NCBI GenBank assembly: GCA_019456225.1
Contig: VRUI01000024.1
Span: 1 to 57,628 of the forward strand
From: Planctomycetota bacterium
Lineage (GTDB): Bacteria; Planctomycetota; Phycisphaerae; Sedimentisphaerales; Anaerohalosphaeraceae
DNA length: 57,628 nt
Direction of reading: 5' to 3'
Shown here: piece after piece, positions 42,494-52,117 of the stretch
Position numbering within the stretch: position 1 is the stretch's first letter
How the letters are laid out: each line of letters starts with the position of its first letter
The notes under the pieces: model-generated
The model's input: only the letters and a program-made list of their open reading frames with translations
Database searches by the model: none
What the model was told of the DNA's origin: nothing
Position numbers and translations under genes: made by a program

Positions 42494-43387
42494 ATGGAAA
42501 ACAAAAAAAGAGTGCTAATCACCGGATGCTCAAGCGGATTCGGCCTTTATACCGCCATAGAAGCCGCAAAAGCCGGATTTGACACCATCGCAACAATGCG
42601 AAACCCAAAAAAGACCGCCGCCCTGGAAAACGCACTAAAAAGCGCAAACGTCACAGCGACAATAGACATTCTCGACGTAACCGACCCGGAAAACATCAAG
42701 AAGATCGCCGAAAAATACGCCCCCATCGACATACTGATCAATAATGCAGGAATCCTGATAACTGGCTCATTTCTGGACCTGTCCATGGAAGAATCACGGC
42801 TTATCTTCGAGACAAACTATTTCGGCCCCGTCGCACTTACCAGGGCGGTCGCCGGGCAGATGATCGAACGCAAACAGGGGTTGATAATAAATGTCGCCTC
42901 GTTAGCCGGTCTCGTCGGCCACATGTTCAACGCCGCGTATTCATCCAGCAAACACGCACTGGTCGGCTTTTCACGTTCGATACATACCGAGCTGAAACCC
43001 TTCAACATTGATGTGGTATGCGTAGAGCCGGGATACCATAAAACAGAGATCATCGGCCTAAACGCCAACGTTGCCGAAAACTTCTACAACCCCGACTCCG
43101 CCATGGCCGACTACAACCGCGGTTTCCTCAGGCTGATGCTAAAAGAGATCGTCCCAAGAGCAGGCGCCCCAGAGGGCGTAACAAAGCTGATCCTAAAAAT
43201 AATGCAGACAAAAAACCCAAAAACCCATTATACAATAGGTAAGGATGCGGCACTAATACTAACCGCCAAAAAACTGGGTTTGCAAAAACTCCTCGAAAAA
43301 ACGGCACTCAAAAAGCTGCTAACAGCAACAAGAAGAGAAAAAAGAAGGCAAGAGGCAAGAAAACAAAAACGAAAAAACAAACAATAA
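42494..43387 (+). CDS. short-chain dehydrogenase/reductase
   Basis: The protein has 297 residues. The cofactor loop is TGCSSGFG at 10-17, followed by NNAG in the expected place (ILINNAGILITG), a catalytic serine region (NVASLAG) and YSSSKHA, which provides the YxxxK pair. It is a classical SDR that uses NAD(P)H to act on an unknown alcohol or ketone. The C-terminal 30 residues are extremely basic (KR, RR and KKQKRKNK runs), an unusual tail that may attach it to nucleic acid or membrane surfaces. It stands alone on the + strand. Confidence 0.88.
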   Translation: MENKKRVLITGCSSGFGLYTAIEAAKAGFDTIATMRNPKKTAALENALKSANVTATIDILDVTDPENIKKIAEKYAPIDILINNAGILITGSFLDLSMEESRLIFETNYFGPVALTRAVAGQMIERKQGLIINVASLAGLVGHMFNAAYSSSKHALVGFSRSIHTELKPFNIDVVCVEPGYHKTEIIGLNANVAENFYNPDSAMADYNRGFLRLMLKEIVPRAGAPEGVTKLILKIMQTKNPKTHYTIGKDAALILTAKKLGLQKLLEKTALKKLLTATRREKRRQEARKQKRKNKQ

Positions 43388-44293
43388 AAAACCCCTACAC
43401 ATTTAACCCCGCATTCACCAATGCGGGGTTAAGCACTCCGAAGGAGTGCGCCGAACCTCAACGATTTTCAAAAGTCTCAAAAGTCGCACCCACACGGCCA
43501 TAGTATAAAAATAGCGATTGCCAAAGGCAATCATCTAAACCACTTAACCCCCTACCCCTGCGGTAGGGGGTAAGGGCCAAAGGCCCGCATAGAACCCAAC
43601 CGCAAAACATTTAGCCCCGCATTCACCAATGCGGGGTTAAGCCTGTCGCCAAAGGCGGCAGGCGCCTAACCGCAAGACAAAAAATTAGTAATTGTTTCCC
43701 CCTCACACACCCTTTGTCATCCTGAGCGAAGAGCCGCAGACCCGAAGTCGAAGGACCTCGTGCGTTACAACAGCGATTTCCCGTACAAAACAAAATAATC
43801 AATCATAAATAATAAATAATAAATCGACCCTCCCCGTTTGTCATTCCCGCGCAGGCGGGAATCCAGACGCACATATGATAGACGATCAAACAAACAATCG
43901 TATCATTAAGCAATATCCCGCTGATAAAAATCATCCCGAAACTCTTTTCTCAACCTGTCTGGATACCAGGCGAATGACACATATCTCCGAGAATCTTATT
44001 CATGCTGCCCCTCTTTACCCCCTTTAAAGGGATCATTGGAACAAGAGAAAAAGCCAACGCCCTAACCTTAACGACTTAGAGCAACGTAATCTAACAGTGA
44101 AGAATAGCAGGTACGGCGTAAGCCGTTCCTGCGGTAGGTCTTTGTTTTTAGCCCGCCGTAGTAACCGTTGCGAAACAAGCCTGTCGCCAAAGGCGGCAGG
44201 CGCCTAACCGCAACAAACACAATTATCATCACATAAACACATCACCGTAGGCCGGGCCACCCCCACGCAGCAAAAAAACTATCAACAAAACAA
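43388..44293. repeat. 906-base gene-free stretch built of short hairpin repeats
   Basis: Copies of CCCCGCATTCACCAATGCGGGG-type hairpins lie at 43400-43434 and 43608-43642. A 37-base unit with the hairpin GCCTGTCGCCAAAGGCGGCAGG-like core occurs identically at 43639-43675 and 44177-44213. Other palindromes follow (CCCCCTACC/GGTAGGGGG near 43547-43571; TTCCCGC/GCGGGAA near 43845-43861). No credible open frame or RNA gene is seen. Confidence 0.7.
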
Positions 44294-47200
44294 TCAGCAC
44301 CCCTTCCTATAGCATTCATCACAAACCCACCGATAACTATTATCCGGCATTCTTCTGCGTTGTAGCGTACCCCATTCCTTAGCTCGATAGTTCACCGAAG
44401 CTATTTCTTCAAGGAACAATGCCAGTTGTTCACGTAATAAGCGTTCACCAAGACTATCCACCAATCCATCACTTGCCGCCCCAAGCACGTCCATGCTAAG
44501 CTTATCAGGTTCATTAGCCGCCCCGCCTCTAAGCGTAATATTCTTAGCCAATTCTTTCGACATAGCTAATTGATACTCAACCGCTTCGTACCCTACGGCC
44601 CCAATCAACAACGGAGCACCGGCACAAGCAGCTACCAGGCCAAGCGATAACACTTTAGTTCCGCCTGCGATGAAGGGGGCACTCTTGACCCACCACGACC
44701 GATCATGTTTGAATGTAATTCCTAAGTCAACGCGAGGATTCTTGCACCCCATACACTCACAGAGTGGAACTACTCTATATTCCTTCTCAAAATAGGTTTT
44801 CGGATTCCACAGACTGCCATCTACCGGCTCAATCAAGATAATCCCCGGAGCCGAAGTAAACTCCCTGTCATCCAGCATCTTATCAAAATAGTTTAGATAT
44901 TCATATAGCTTCAACTCCATTTGCTGACCAATTTCCGGTACTAACTTCTCCTGGCCTGACAAAATCCTTTCCAATAAATCATTGTTCTTATCAGCCCAAA
45001 CCATCAAGTCCATAATATCACCGGTGAATTGATCAGCCCATTCCGGTTTTTTATCCAGTTCCCGCCTTAGCTCATCCCTTGTAATAAATTCACCAAAACT
45101 GCTAAACCCAAATACTAATTGCTTAGGGCCAACATCATGCCATTCAAATTCACAGTCTAGCGTTCGCTTGTTCATAATCGCAGAATATATACGACGTTCT
45201 GAATGAAAACCGCTGCATTGTTCTTCTACTTCACTATCGTTATCAATCTTAATACAGCCATATCTTCTTTCCGGTTTCATACCTGTATAGAACGAAAACA
45301 CCGCCTTGGCAATGCCGTGTATCTGTTCGATCAGATTCTGCGGAAAAGCTGCTCTGACCTCTATGCTGAGAATCTTATCATCATTGTCAAACTCACAAAG
45401 AGCTTCACTGGCAAACTCACCATCACCAGTTCTAAGGAAGACGCCGTTATGCCAGTAAATACCTTTTTTGTACTTATCAGTCGTATGGATCATATGATGA
45501 GCCTTGACTATTAAGCGACTCATAATCCCCATCGGCGGCCGGATATTAAGTTTGTACTCAATACGTCTCTGCTTAACATTATCATCCAAAGTCCATTTTA
45601 TATCGGGCCGCTCATAGCCGAAACGCAATGGCACAAGACATCCATAATGGCTATCCTCCATATCATAGCAAAGCTCAAACTCTTTCATGCAGTTATGGAA
45701 GGTTGGATACATCCCGGCAAAATCATCATCCCATAACTGTCGCATTCTATCGTAAGATATCTCGCCTTTGTCTTCCTTCAGCTGTTTATCTTCCATTATT
45801 AAACTAATAGCTTTAGTCAGCCATTGCGGTTTAAGCACAATAAAATCAAGCAGGTCGGGGCAATCAGGAAAATGGGTAATCACTCCAAGAGTGGCAAGAG
45901 CAATAGCAGCGGTATCAAACCCGTCTTTACTGATTCCGCACTCACCAAATAACGTATAGAGATCCTCACGAATAATATGATGGCAAGTATCTTTTTCGGT
46001 AAGTTCTTCAATAGCTTCTTCTGCTTTTCTATAGGTATCCGGCCACTTCTGCCCCATATGCTCCAGATTCATAGCAGCCTTCTTGAGGTATTCGTGGAGA
46101 TCAGCTATCCCGGCACCTATCCCTTCGCCGCCATCACATTCTACCTCAAAGAGCCATTTCCCATCGACAAGGGTATCCTTATATTTGGCTATTAGTTTAT
46201 CCTGAGGTACATAAGGTGTTCTTCCGGCGCATTCAGAAATAACTATCGCAACTCTGCTCTCTGGGGCTCGGGCCTTTATCGTGTCAAGCCAGTATTCAGC
46301 CCTTTCCATCAAAAACTGGTCGCGACACTTAAATACTAATAGATAAAGAGAATGACTGGTCAAAAAAAACTGATGACTTTGATGATTGATCTCCTGACCT
46401 TCAAAGTCCCAGATATTAAGGGTGACATCTTTGCCATCATAATTAAAAGGCCACTTTTCAACATCAACGCCATGAGTAGTTGGCTGCTTTTCAAAAGGCA
46501 AACCTCGCAACGCCCGTGACACACAAGTCTTGCCTTCATTGCCATCACCAAGAATCAAAAGCTTAGCTTCATATTTCTCACCGGTCCCTTTATTAAACTC
46601 CTCAAAATAACTCTTAATCGCCCCAAGACCCTGTTTGACAATCTCCACCGGCGGAATTTCCAGCGGATTGTTTCCGAGGATAATCCTATTTATTTGGACA
46701 TCGTTCTTGTAATTTATTTCGATCCCACGTTGCGTTATCCATTCCGGCAACTCCTTTATCTCATTGTGGTGTAAGGATAGCAACGTAAGTTTCGTCAGTC
46801 CCTTCAACTCGGAAATGTCAGTAAGTTTATTATTGAATAACATTAACGACTCAAGTTTCTTCAGTCCCTTCAGTTCGGAAAGGCCGGTTAATTGATTATC
46901 CCATAAGTATAACCCCTTCAGATTCGTCAGTTCCTTCAATGCGGAAATATCAGTAAGATTATTATTGCCTAAGTTTAAATCCGTCAGGCTGGACAATTCC
47001 ATAAGCACAGAAATGTCGGCGAGATTACTACTTCGTAAATCTAATCCTGTCAGGTTCGTAAGTTCCTTCAATACGGAAATATCGGTCAGCGTATTATTGC
47101 TTAAAGTTAACGTCGTCAGGTTCTTCAGTGAAGCCAGTGCAGAAACGTCGGTCAGATTATTATAGCTTAACTCTAACGCCGTCAGGTTCTTCAGTGAAGC

Positions 47201-47413
47201 CAATATACCGGTCAGCGTCTGGAGTTTTTCCAAATCAATCTTGGATTCATAAAACCCCAATCCCGCTACCGCACCATCTTCGCTGACAACATAGCCCCAC
47301 GTATCCCATTTGATCTCTGAGACCTGCTCTAATTCTCTCCCCAGCAGCCCCTCGATTTCCTTTATGCTCTTTAGATCTGCTTCGTTGGGTTTGTATAATT
47401 TATCTTCAGCCAT
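44294..47413 (-). CDS. LRR-Roc-COR (ROCO family) GTPase
   Basis: The protein has 1039 residues. About eight 22-residue leucine-rich repeats run from about 60 to 230 (pattern LTxLxLxxNxLTDISxLxxL). The Roc GTPase domain has P-loop GDGNEGKT at 289-296 and a WDFEGQE switch II at 335-341; the usual NKxD is not obvious. A COR-type dimerisation domain follows. Around 920-960 is a hydrophobic stretch that may enter a membrane, and the C-terminus has paired cysteines (CDECYRKGC). These are homologues of human LRRK2-type proteins, of unknown bacterial role. The gene is flanked on both sides by about 900 bases of repeats, which suggests a mobile or recently acquired gene. Confidence 0.9.
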   Translation of the reverse strand: MAEDKLYKPNEADLKSIKEIEGLLGRELEQVSEIKWDTWGYVVSEDGAVAGLGFYESKIDLEKLQTLTGILASLKNLTALELSYNNLTDVSALASLKNLTTLTLSNNTLTDISVLKELTNLTGLDLRSSNLADISVLMELSSLTDLNLGNNNLTDISALKELTNLKGLYLWDNQLTGLSELKGLKKLESLMLFNNKLTDISELKGLTKLTLLSLHHNEIKELPEWITQRGIEINYKNDVQINRIILGNNPLEIPPVEIVKQGLGAIKSYFEEFNKGTGEKYEAKLLILGDGNEGKTCVSRALRGLPFEKQPTTHGVDVEKWPFNYDGKDVTLNIWDFEGQEINHQSHQFFLTSHSLYLLVFKCRDQFLMERAEYWLDTIKARAPESRVAIVISECAGRTPYVPQDKLIAKYKDTLVDGKWLFEVECDGGEGIGAGIADLHEYLKKAAMNLEHMGQKWPDTYRKAEEAIEELTEKDTCHHIIREDLYTLFGECGISKDGFDTAAIALATLGVITHFPDCPDLLDFIVLKPQWLTKAISLIMEDKQLKEDKGEISYDRMRQLWDDDFAGMYPTFHNCMKEFELCYDMEDSHYGCLVPLRFGYERPDIKWTLDDNVKQRRIEYKLNIRPPMGIMSRLIVKAHHMIHTTDKYKKGIYWHNGVFLRTGDGEFASEALCEFDNDDKILSIEVRAAFPQNLIEQIHGIAKAVFSFYTGMKPERRYGCIKIDNDSEVEEQCSGFHSERRIYSAIMNKRTLDCEFEWHDVGPKQLVFGFSSFGEFITRDELRRELDKKPEWADQFTGDIMDLMVWADKNNDLLERILSGQEKLVPEIGQQMELKLYEYLNYFDKMLDDREFTSAPGIILIEPVDGSLWNPKTYFEKEYRVVPLCECMGCKNPRVDLGITFKHDRSWWVKSAPFIAGGTKVLSLGLVAACAGAPLLIGAVGYEAVEYQLAMSKELAKNITLRGGAANEPDKLSMDVLGAASDGLVDSLGERLLREQLALFLEEIASVNYRAKEWGTLQRRRMPDNSYRWVCDECYRKGC

Positions 47414-48344
47414 ACCGTACTTCCTTCCTTTTTAAAACAGGCGGTCCATCTCACTCACCGCCAACATCAAATTCCCTTTAATCTTCCATAATAAAAAAGC
47501 CTCGCCAAAGGCGGAATCCCGTTTTTTACACACGTTACTCATTTCGCTTTTAAATCTTTGCTCTTTGCTTCTTGCTACCTGCTTCTTGCTCTTTGCTTCT
47601 TGCTTCATGCTTCCTGCTTCTTGCTAATTACTACTTACCACAAAACCAACAAAAAGTAAAGAAAAAAACTCCCTTATATTTTCAAATCTTTTCTCTGTGT
47701 ACCTCTTTTTCCTCCGTGGCAAATCTTTTAAAAATTCCGCGTAAATGCGCGAAGCTGAGCAAAGCGAAGTCCGGCAGAGCAGTAATGACGGATGGATAAA
47801 TTCTCTCTTTTTCTCGGTGCTCCGGAGCCTGTCCCGATTACCTGCCCCGATGGTTTTTATGTTCGGGGTCGGGGTGGCAAATCTTTTAAAAAAACCCGCG
47901 TCAATCTGAGCCTGAAATTTCTTCGTGTCCCTTAGTGTCTTCGTGTCTTGGTGGTGAAAAAACACAAGCAAAACAACACCAAATCCGACCGTTCGTCGTA
48001 CCCCGTAATAAAGGTATTCTACCTTTGTTGAATTTAGTTTACCTCTGAAAAAGGTGTCAAAAAACGTTCAAAAGCGCGCACTTTTAGTCAAAATAATTCA
48101 AAAAAAGTCAAAATATCGCAATTAATTTCAATTAATTTCAAAAAAAATGCAAAAAAAACGCCCAAAACCATAGGTGGGAAATGTCGACAATGTCCATAAT
48201 TAAGCTAAAATTCAGATCAACACTTGCATTTATTTTAAAAAGTTATATAATATAATGGAACTATAGGAGGCATCGGCAGTCTATTAAACAAAGGCTAAAA
48301 ATGTCTTGAAATGATAGCAAAACTATAAAACAGGAGATTTGAAA
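47414..48344. repeat. 930-base gene-free stretch with tandem and direct repeats, including a promoter at the right end
   Basis: About 47560-47628 is a tandem of GCTTCTTGCT-like units. A 19-base unit GTGGCAAATCTTTTAAAAA occurs at 47716-47734 and 47874-47892, with CTCTGTGTACCTCT-like and CTTCGTGTCTTGGTGG-like segments typical of the spacers around GxxExxY genes. A 115-codon - strand frame here is not a gene. From 48020 on the sequence is AT-rich. Confidence 0.65.
48224..48251 (+). promoter_or_regulatory. sigma-70-type promoter of the large exported protein gene
   Basis: TTGCAT at 48224-48229 and TATAAT at 48246-48251 are 16 bases apart (a second TATAAT at 48251-48256 overlaps). It lies about 95 bases before the start codon at 48345. 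Confidence 0.5.
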
Positions 48345-50300
48345 ATGTTAAAAACCCAGAGTAAGAAAACTATCATCGTTTGTATCTCTTTACTGGCAAT
48401 GACGTTAGCAGTAACCGCCTTCGCCGAAACCATCGGCCAGAGGATAATGCGTCTAAAGCGAGAAAAAGAGCAAGGCACTTCAACAACGTACACGAGGGGA
48501 GCGCCACCGACGCCACCCAAAAAAATCATCCCAACAAAAAATATAACTGAAAAACCGTCTCCGCCGGTAATCATTAAACCAGTAGAGAAACCCGCTCAGC
48601 CTGAAATCATTAAAGTAGTAATAAACCCGGTTTTAGAGCCCAAAAAAGCCGTTTTAAACCCAGGCGACCCTCTTAACCTTGTACCAGCCGACGCCCTTGT
48701 TTGCCTGCGAATAAACAACTTCGGCGACTCGGTCTCAAAACTCGACCAGTTCATGCTTGGCGTACCGATGGTGCCCCCACTATCGGCGATGGCAAACGGG
48801 GCGATCGCAAAACTTCTCGGCAGCCCGATGCTAAGCGGTATCAACTTCAGCGGCAATGTAATCGCATACCTGAACAATGACATGAAAGCACCGGCACCTC
48901 CTGTTGTAATCCTCATCCCTGTAACGACTTACGAAGAATTCACAAGCGGAAATCCACATTGCTCCAAGCCCGATGCAGATGGGATTTCAACCATCGCCCC
49001 GCCAAACGCTATGCTTGGAAATATGGTAACTGCCAAGGCTCCTGGCGGAAAATATGCGTACGTTACCCTTGAACCCCTAAAAGACGCCCTCAGGAAAACA
49101 CGCGGCTTAAGAAAATCAAACTCACTGGCCGCCAAACTTACCGCCAACGAACAGAAACTCGCAAACACTGCTCCGATATGGATTTACGGCAACATCGAAC
49201 AGGCGGCCGCTACATTTAAACCGATTCTCGGCATGGCCCTGCAATCGGTACCCAAGCAAGGAGATCTGGACCTGGCAGCAATATTATTAGGCGCCCTTGA
49301 CCAGATCAAATCGCTGAGCATAACCCTGACCCCAACAGAACAAAAACTGACGCTTGGGCTGTCAATAACGGCGAAACCAGGCACCGAAATTGCAAACACA
49401 CTAGTCGCCGACCCTTCCGCCCAACCAGGCTTTAAGCTAGCCGGATACCTAAAAGACAAAGCAGCAATAAATGTAGCAGCGAAACTAAACAAACCCCTCA
49501 TCAATAAAATAGTCGACCGGTTATTGAAAATGGTACCGGCCGGACCTGACGGACAAACGCTGATCCCAGCCGAGATGAAAGCCATGATCATGGAAAAGAT
49601 CGGCATTTTTGACACAGAAATGGCATTTTCACTATCACCGACTGCCGACAACGTTCCATTTACTTTCAAGCATATATCGTACGTCACCGACCCGGCAAAA
49701 GCCAACGGTCTCTATGAACTACAGTTGAAGAAGATAAGCGCATTGTCAGGCCCCCATGGAGTAGCAATGGGCCAGCCCTTAACGTACGGCAACACTAAGA
49801 TATACACGATGAAAATGGCAGCCCCAGGCGGTAGTGGGGGCTCTGTTAATGTAAATATGGCGGTTTCCGGTGATATAATGCTATCCAGCATGGGTGACAT
49901 CGCCGAGATGAAGGGCCTTATTCATATGACCAAAGCCAGAGCGCCCCGCCCTTCGGGCGATATGGCAAAAGCTTTGCAGATGGTTGACAATTCCGCTGAT
50001 ATGGATGTCGTAGTGTCTCTGAACCTGCTAAGACTGATCAGCATCGGCGGTAAAGCGGCGAGTTCGGTACCTGTGCCGCAAGTCCAGATGATTGGCGGCA
50101 TGCTTTCGGGACTCAGTGCCGATTCCAGGAGTTGTATGGCTGTTGCGGGCAAAATCAGTGACGGCAGGGTTGATGTCAGTGTGGTAATGCCTAAGGATCA
50201 TCTGATGGAAGTTGTCGGTGCTGGTATGCAGATGATGATGCAGATGATGCAGCCAGCCACGAATGGCAGTTCAGGAAGCTTCGAAGTAACCATTGACTAG
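48345..50300 (+). CDS. large exported protein of unknown function
   Basis: A 651-residue protein; CAGGAGA at 48331-48337 sets the ATG at 48345. A signal peptide (about 8-28) is followed by a proline-rich linker (about 50-95) and a long domain with regular alternation of hydrophobic strands and helices, including LVPADALVCLRINNFGDS, which recalls periplasmic DUF3352-like proteins. The C-terminal part is methionine-rich (MQMMMQMMQ). It lies opposite the sigma-factor cluster and its 3' end faces the anti-sigma gene 75 bases away. No enzyme motif is visible. Confidence 0.65.
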   Translation: MLKTQSKKTIIVCISLLAMTLAVTAFAETIGQRIMRLKREKEQGTSTTYTRGAPPTPPKKIIPTKNITEKPSPPVIIKPVEKPAQPEIIKVVINPVLEPKKAVLNPGDPLNLVPADALVCLRINNFGDSVSKLDQFMLGVPMVPPLSAMANGAIAKLLGSPMLSGINFSGNVIAYLNNDMKAPAPPVVILIPVTTYEEFTSGNPHCSKPDADGISTIAPPNAMLGNMVTAKAPGGKYAYVTLEPLKDALRKTRGLRKSNSLAAKLTANEQKLANTAPIWIYGNIEQAAATFKPILGMALQSVPKQGDLDLAAILLGALDQIKSLSITLTPTEQKLTLGLSITAKPGTEIANTLVADPSAQPGFKLAGYLKDKAAINVAAKLNKPLINKIVDRLLKMVPAGPDGQTLIPAEMKAMIMEKIGIFDTEMAFSLSPTADNVPFTFKHISYVTDPAKANGLYELQLKKISALSGPHGVAMGQPLTYGNTKIYTMKMAAPGGSGGSVNVNMAVSGDIMLSSMGDIAEMKGLIHMTKARAPRPSGDMAKALQMVDNSADMDVVVSLNLLRLISIGGKAASSVPVPQVQMIGGMLSGLSADSRSCMAVAGKISDGRVDVSVVMPKDHLMEVVGAGMQMMMQMMQPATNGSSGSFEVTID

Positions 50301-50375
50301 ACGTAAAGCGAAAAGTGTGAGGTGTGAGGTGTGAGGCTGCGGGCAAGATGCCCGCAGTACGGAACGGTCCCGGCG

Positions 50376-50921
50376 TTAGGATTTTGGTTTCTTTAGCCTG
50401 TCTGCGAGCACTGCTGTTGACAGGAGACAGGTTGCTATCACCGAACCTACCAGTGCGTAATCTCTCCACCGACAGCGGGTAATTTGATTTGCGAGGCGTT
50501 TTTTGTTGACTTCAGGCCAGTAACTGTTATCACCCTGACCACCGAATGCTTCTAACCGCTTCATAACCTCCGGCGATGGAGCGGGGTCTGCGATTCGCCA
50601 TGCAAAGATACCGAACATAAGACACGCGGCAAGTGCCCAGGAGATCGAGATCGTTTTGAAGTAAGTCTTTGGACGCCGGGTGCTTACAGAACCGGCATGG
50701 GCTGATATGTCTTTGAGTATCTCGGCAGAATCGGGGTCGTATGAAATGCGGTCAAGAACGGCTGTTCTAATGGGCGCAGGCAATAGATCGGCGCGGCCTT
50801 CGGCGATCAGGGCGATGTATTCGTCGCAATCGGCCTGGGTTAATTCGTCCGAGCAGGATGAAAAAGCTTGCTCAAATAATATCCTGAGCTTTTGAACATC
50901 ACTAATGTTGTACGAGTTCAT
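50376..50921 (-). CDS. probable anti-sigma factor-like membrane protein
   Basis: A 181-residue protein with a cytosolic-looking helical N-terminal part (about 1-85) and hydrophobic segments at about 92-110 and 155-172. It is encoded just behind the ECF-like sigma factor on the same strand, the usual place of an anti-sigma factor. There is no zinc HxxxCxxC motif, so it would be a non-ZAS type. The assignment rests on position and topology. Confidence 0.5.
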   Translation of the reverse strand: MNSYNISDVQKLRILFEQAFSSCSDELTQADCDEYIALIAEGRADLLPAPIRTAVLDRISYDPDSAEILKDISAHAGSVSTRRPKTYFKTISISWALAACLMFGIFAWRIADPAPSPEVMKRLEAFGGQGDNSYWPEVNKKRLANQITRCRWRDYALVGSVIATCLLSTAVLADRLKKPKS

Positions 50922-51019
50922 GGTCTATCCTTTCAGCTATCAGTTGCCAGTTATCAGTTACCAGCATTATGTGCTGTATGGTCTAATTGCTATTTGGCAG
51001 TTGCTCTTGTTAATTTAGC

Positions 51020-51054
51020 GTTTTTATCCCTGCGCTTGCGCTTCGGGCTTTTGT
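51020..51054 (+). repeat. GCGCTTGCGC-containing intergenic repeat, copy 1
   Basis: ATCCCTGCGCTTGCGCTTCGG with flanking T-runs. It recurs at 52033-52064 and, with an insertion, at 54639-54690. All three lie in gaps between genes of the - strand cluster. Confidence 0.6.
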
Positions 51055-51063
51055 TTGGTTATG

Positions 51064-51855
51064 TTATTGCGTCCAGGCTTTTTGCCATAGGGTTGCGAAT
51101 GCTGTTTCTACTTCTGCGGTCAGGTCTATCCCCTCGGTGGATGCGAAGCTTTGCTTTATTATCTCTATCGCCTTTTTGAGGTGGCGGGTTGTTTTCGACT
51201 CCGAAAAGCCCAGCATTTTCCCTGCCTGCTTTTGACGCATTCCCTTTCTGTAAACCATCATTACCAAAAAACGCTGCTCTGTCGTAAGGCCCTTATAGGC
51301 ATCCTGAAGCCTTTCAAAGACCAGCTTCATCGTGTCTTTTGTAATGAGTCTTTTCTCGGGCGAATCGGCGGCGTTTGTCGCGGCGCGATCGAAACCTTCC
51401 AGGGCCGACAAAAAGTAATCGGGCTTTTTCTTTCTGTTTCGCTGTATCGCGATGCGTTTGGAAATCACTATCAAATAATTTAACAATTTAACAAGCCCCC
51501 TGTAACGAATGATCTTTGCGGGGCGGCGGCCGTCCGGAAGCGGATCCTTTTCGGTATCGTCATCGATAACCTTTGCAAGTGTTTCCGACCAGGCGTCCTG
51601 GGGTGTCATATCGGCTAGCGGCATATTCGAAAGGCTGTTCATAATGCGGCCGGAAAGCTCGGCGTCTATCACTTCCCATGCAGGGTCGATCCTGAAACCG
51701 GCGGCACCGGCGAGATAGAGGTCCTCAAGGTAGACCGGCTTTACGTCGTTGGAACGGACGCAATCGACGTGCCTGGCGAAGAGCTCTTTGGGCCAGAGGA
51801 TCTTTGCCCATCGGGTGATCGCGTTTTTGTATGCCTTTTCTATTGTGAATTCCAT
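51064..51855 (-). CDS. ECF-like RNA polymerase sigma factor
   Basis: A 263-residue protein, started at 51855 because AAAGG lies six bases ahead. Residues about 80-135 look like sigma region 2 (DAWSETLAKVIDDD, then YRGLVKLLNYLIVISKRIAIQR), and about 180-235 like region 4 (YKGLTTEQRFLVMMVYRKGMRQ, then SESKTTRHLKKAIE). It is longer than normal ECF factors, with an N-terminal extension of about 70 residues. It heads a pair with the probable anti-sigma gene and closes a cluster of envelope genes, so it may respond to envelope state. Confidence 0.72.
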   Translation of the reverse strand: MEFTIEKAYKNAITRWAKILWPKELFARHVDCVRSNDVKPVYLEDLYLAGAAGFRIDPAWEVIDAELSGRIMNSLSNMPLADMTPQDAWSETLAKVIDDDTEKDPLPDGRRPAKIIRYRGLVKLLNYLIVISKRIAIQRNRKKKPDYFLSALEGFDRAATNAADSPEKRLITKDTMKLVFERLQDAYKGLTTEQRFLVMMVYRKGMRQKQAGKMLGFSESKTTRHLKKAIEIIKQSFASTEGIDLTAEVETAFATLWQKAWTQ

Positions 51856-51919
51856 GTTAGCCTTTTTCAAACCGACCTGTGGTCAGTTTGAGATTTATAA
51901 TTGATTATTTATGATTTAA

Positions 51920-51946
51920 GGATTCGGCCTGATGGCCGAGGCTATT
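51920..51946 (-). repeat. dispersed palindromic repeat, copy 3 (inverted)
   Basis: Reverse complement of the unit at 42438-42464 with one change. It lies 65 bases upstream of the sigma-factor start and, like copy 2, is in the sense orientation to the gene it precedes. Confidence 0.65.
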
Positions 51947-52032
51947 TTATTCTGGATCCCGGGTCAAGCCCGGGATGACAACATAATTATAATCTATGTT
52001 ATTTTTGGGCACCCACAAGGGATGCCCCTACG

Positions 52033-52064
52033 GTTTTATCCCTGCGCTTGCGCTTCGGGCTTTT
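52033..52064 (+). repeat. GCGCTTGCGC-containing intergenic repeat, copy 2
   Basis: Same unit as 51020-51054, located in the gap before the small anchored protein gene at 52118. A GGGCACCCACAAGGG unit lies next to it at 52001-52015 and recurs at 53339-53353. Confidence 0.6.
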
Positions 52065-52117
52065 ATTTGTCATTTCCTTATCGTCAGTACCTACCGTAGC
52101 GTTTCTTTTTGTTTATG

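Noticed and set aside
47624-47971. 115-codon - strand frame beginning MLVFFHHQDTKTLRDTKKF.
   Set aside because: It is a translation of repeat DNA of the kind found around GxxExxY genes; no ribosome site and no family.
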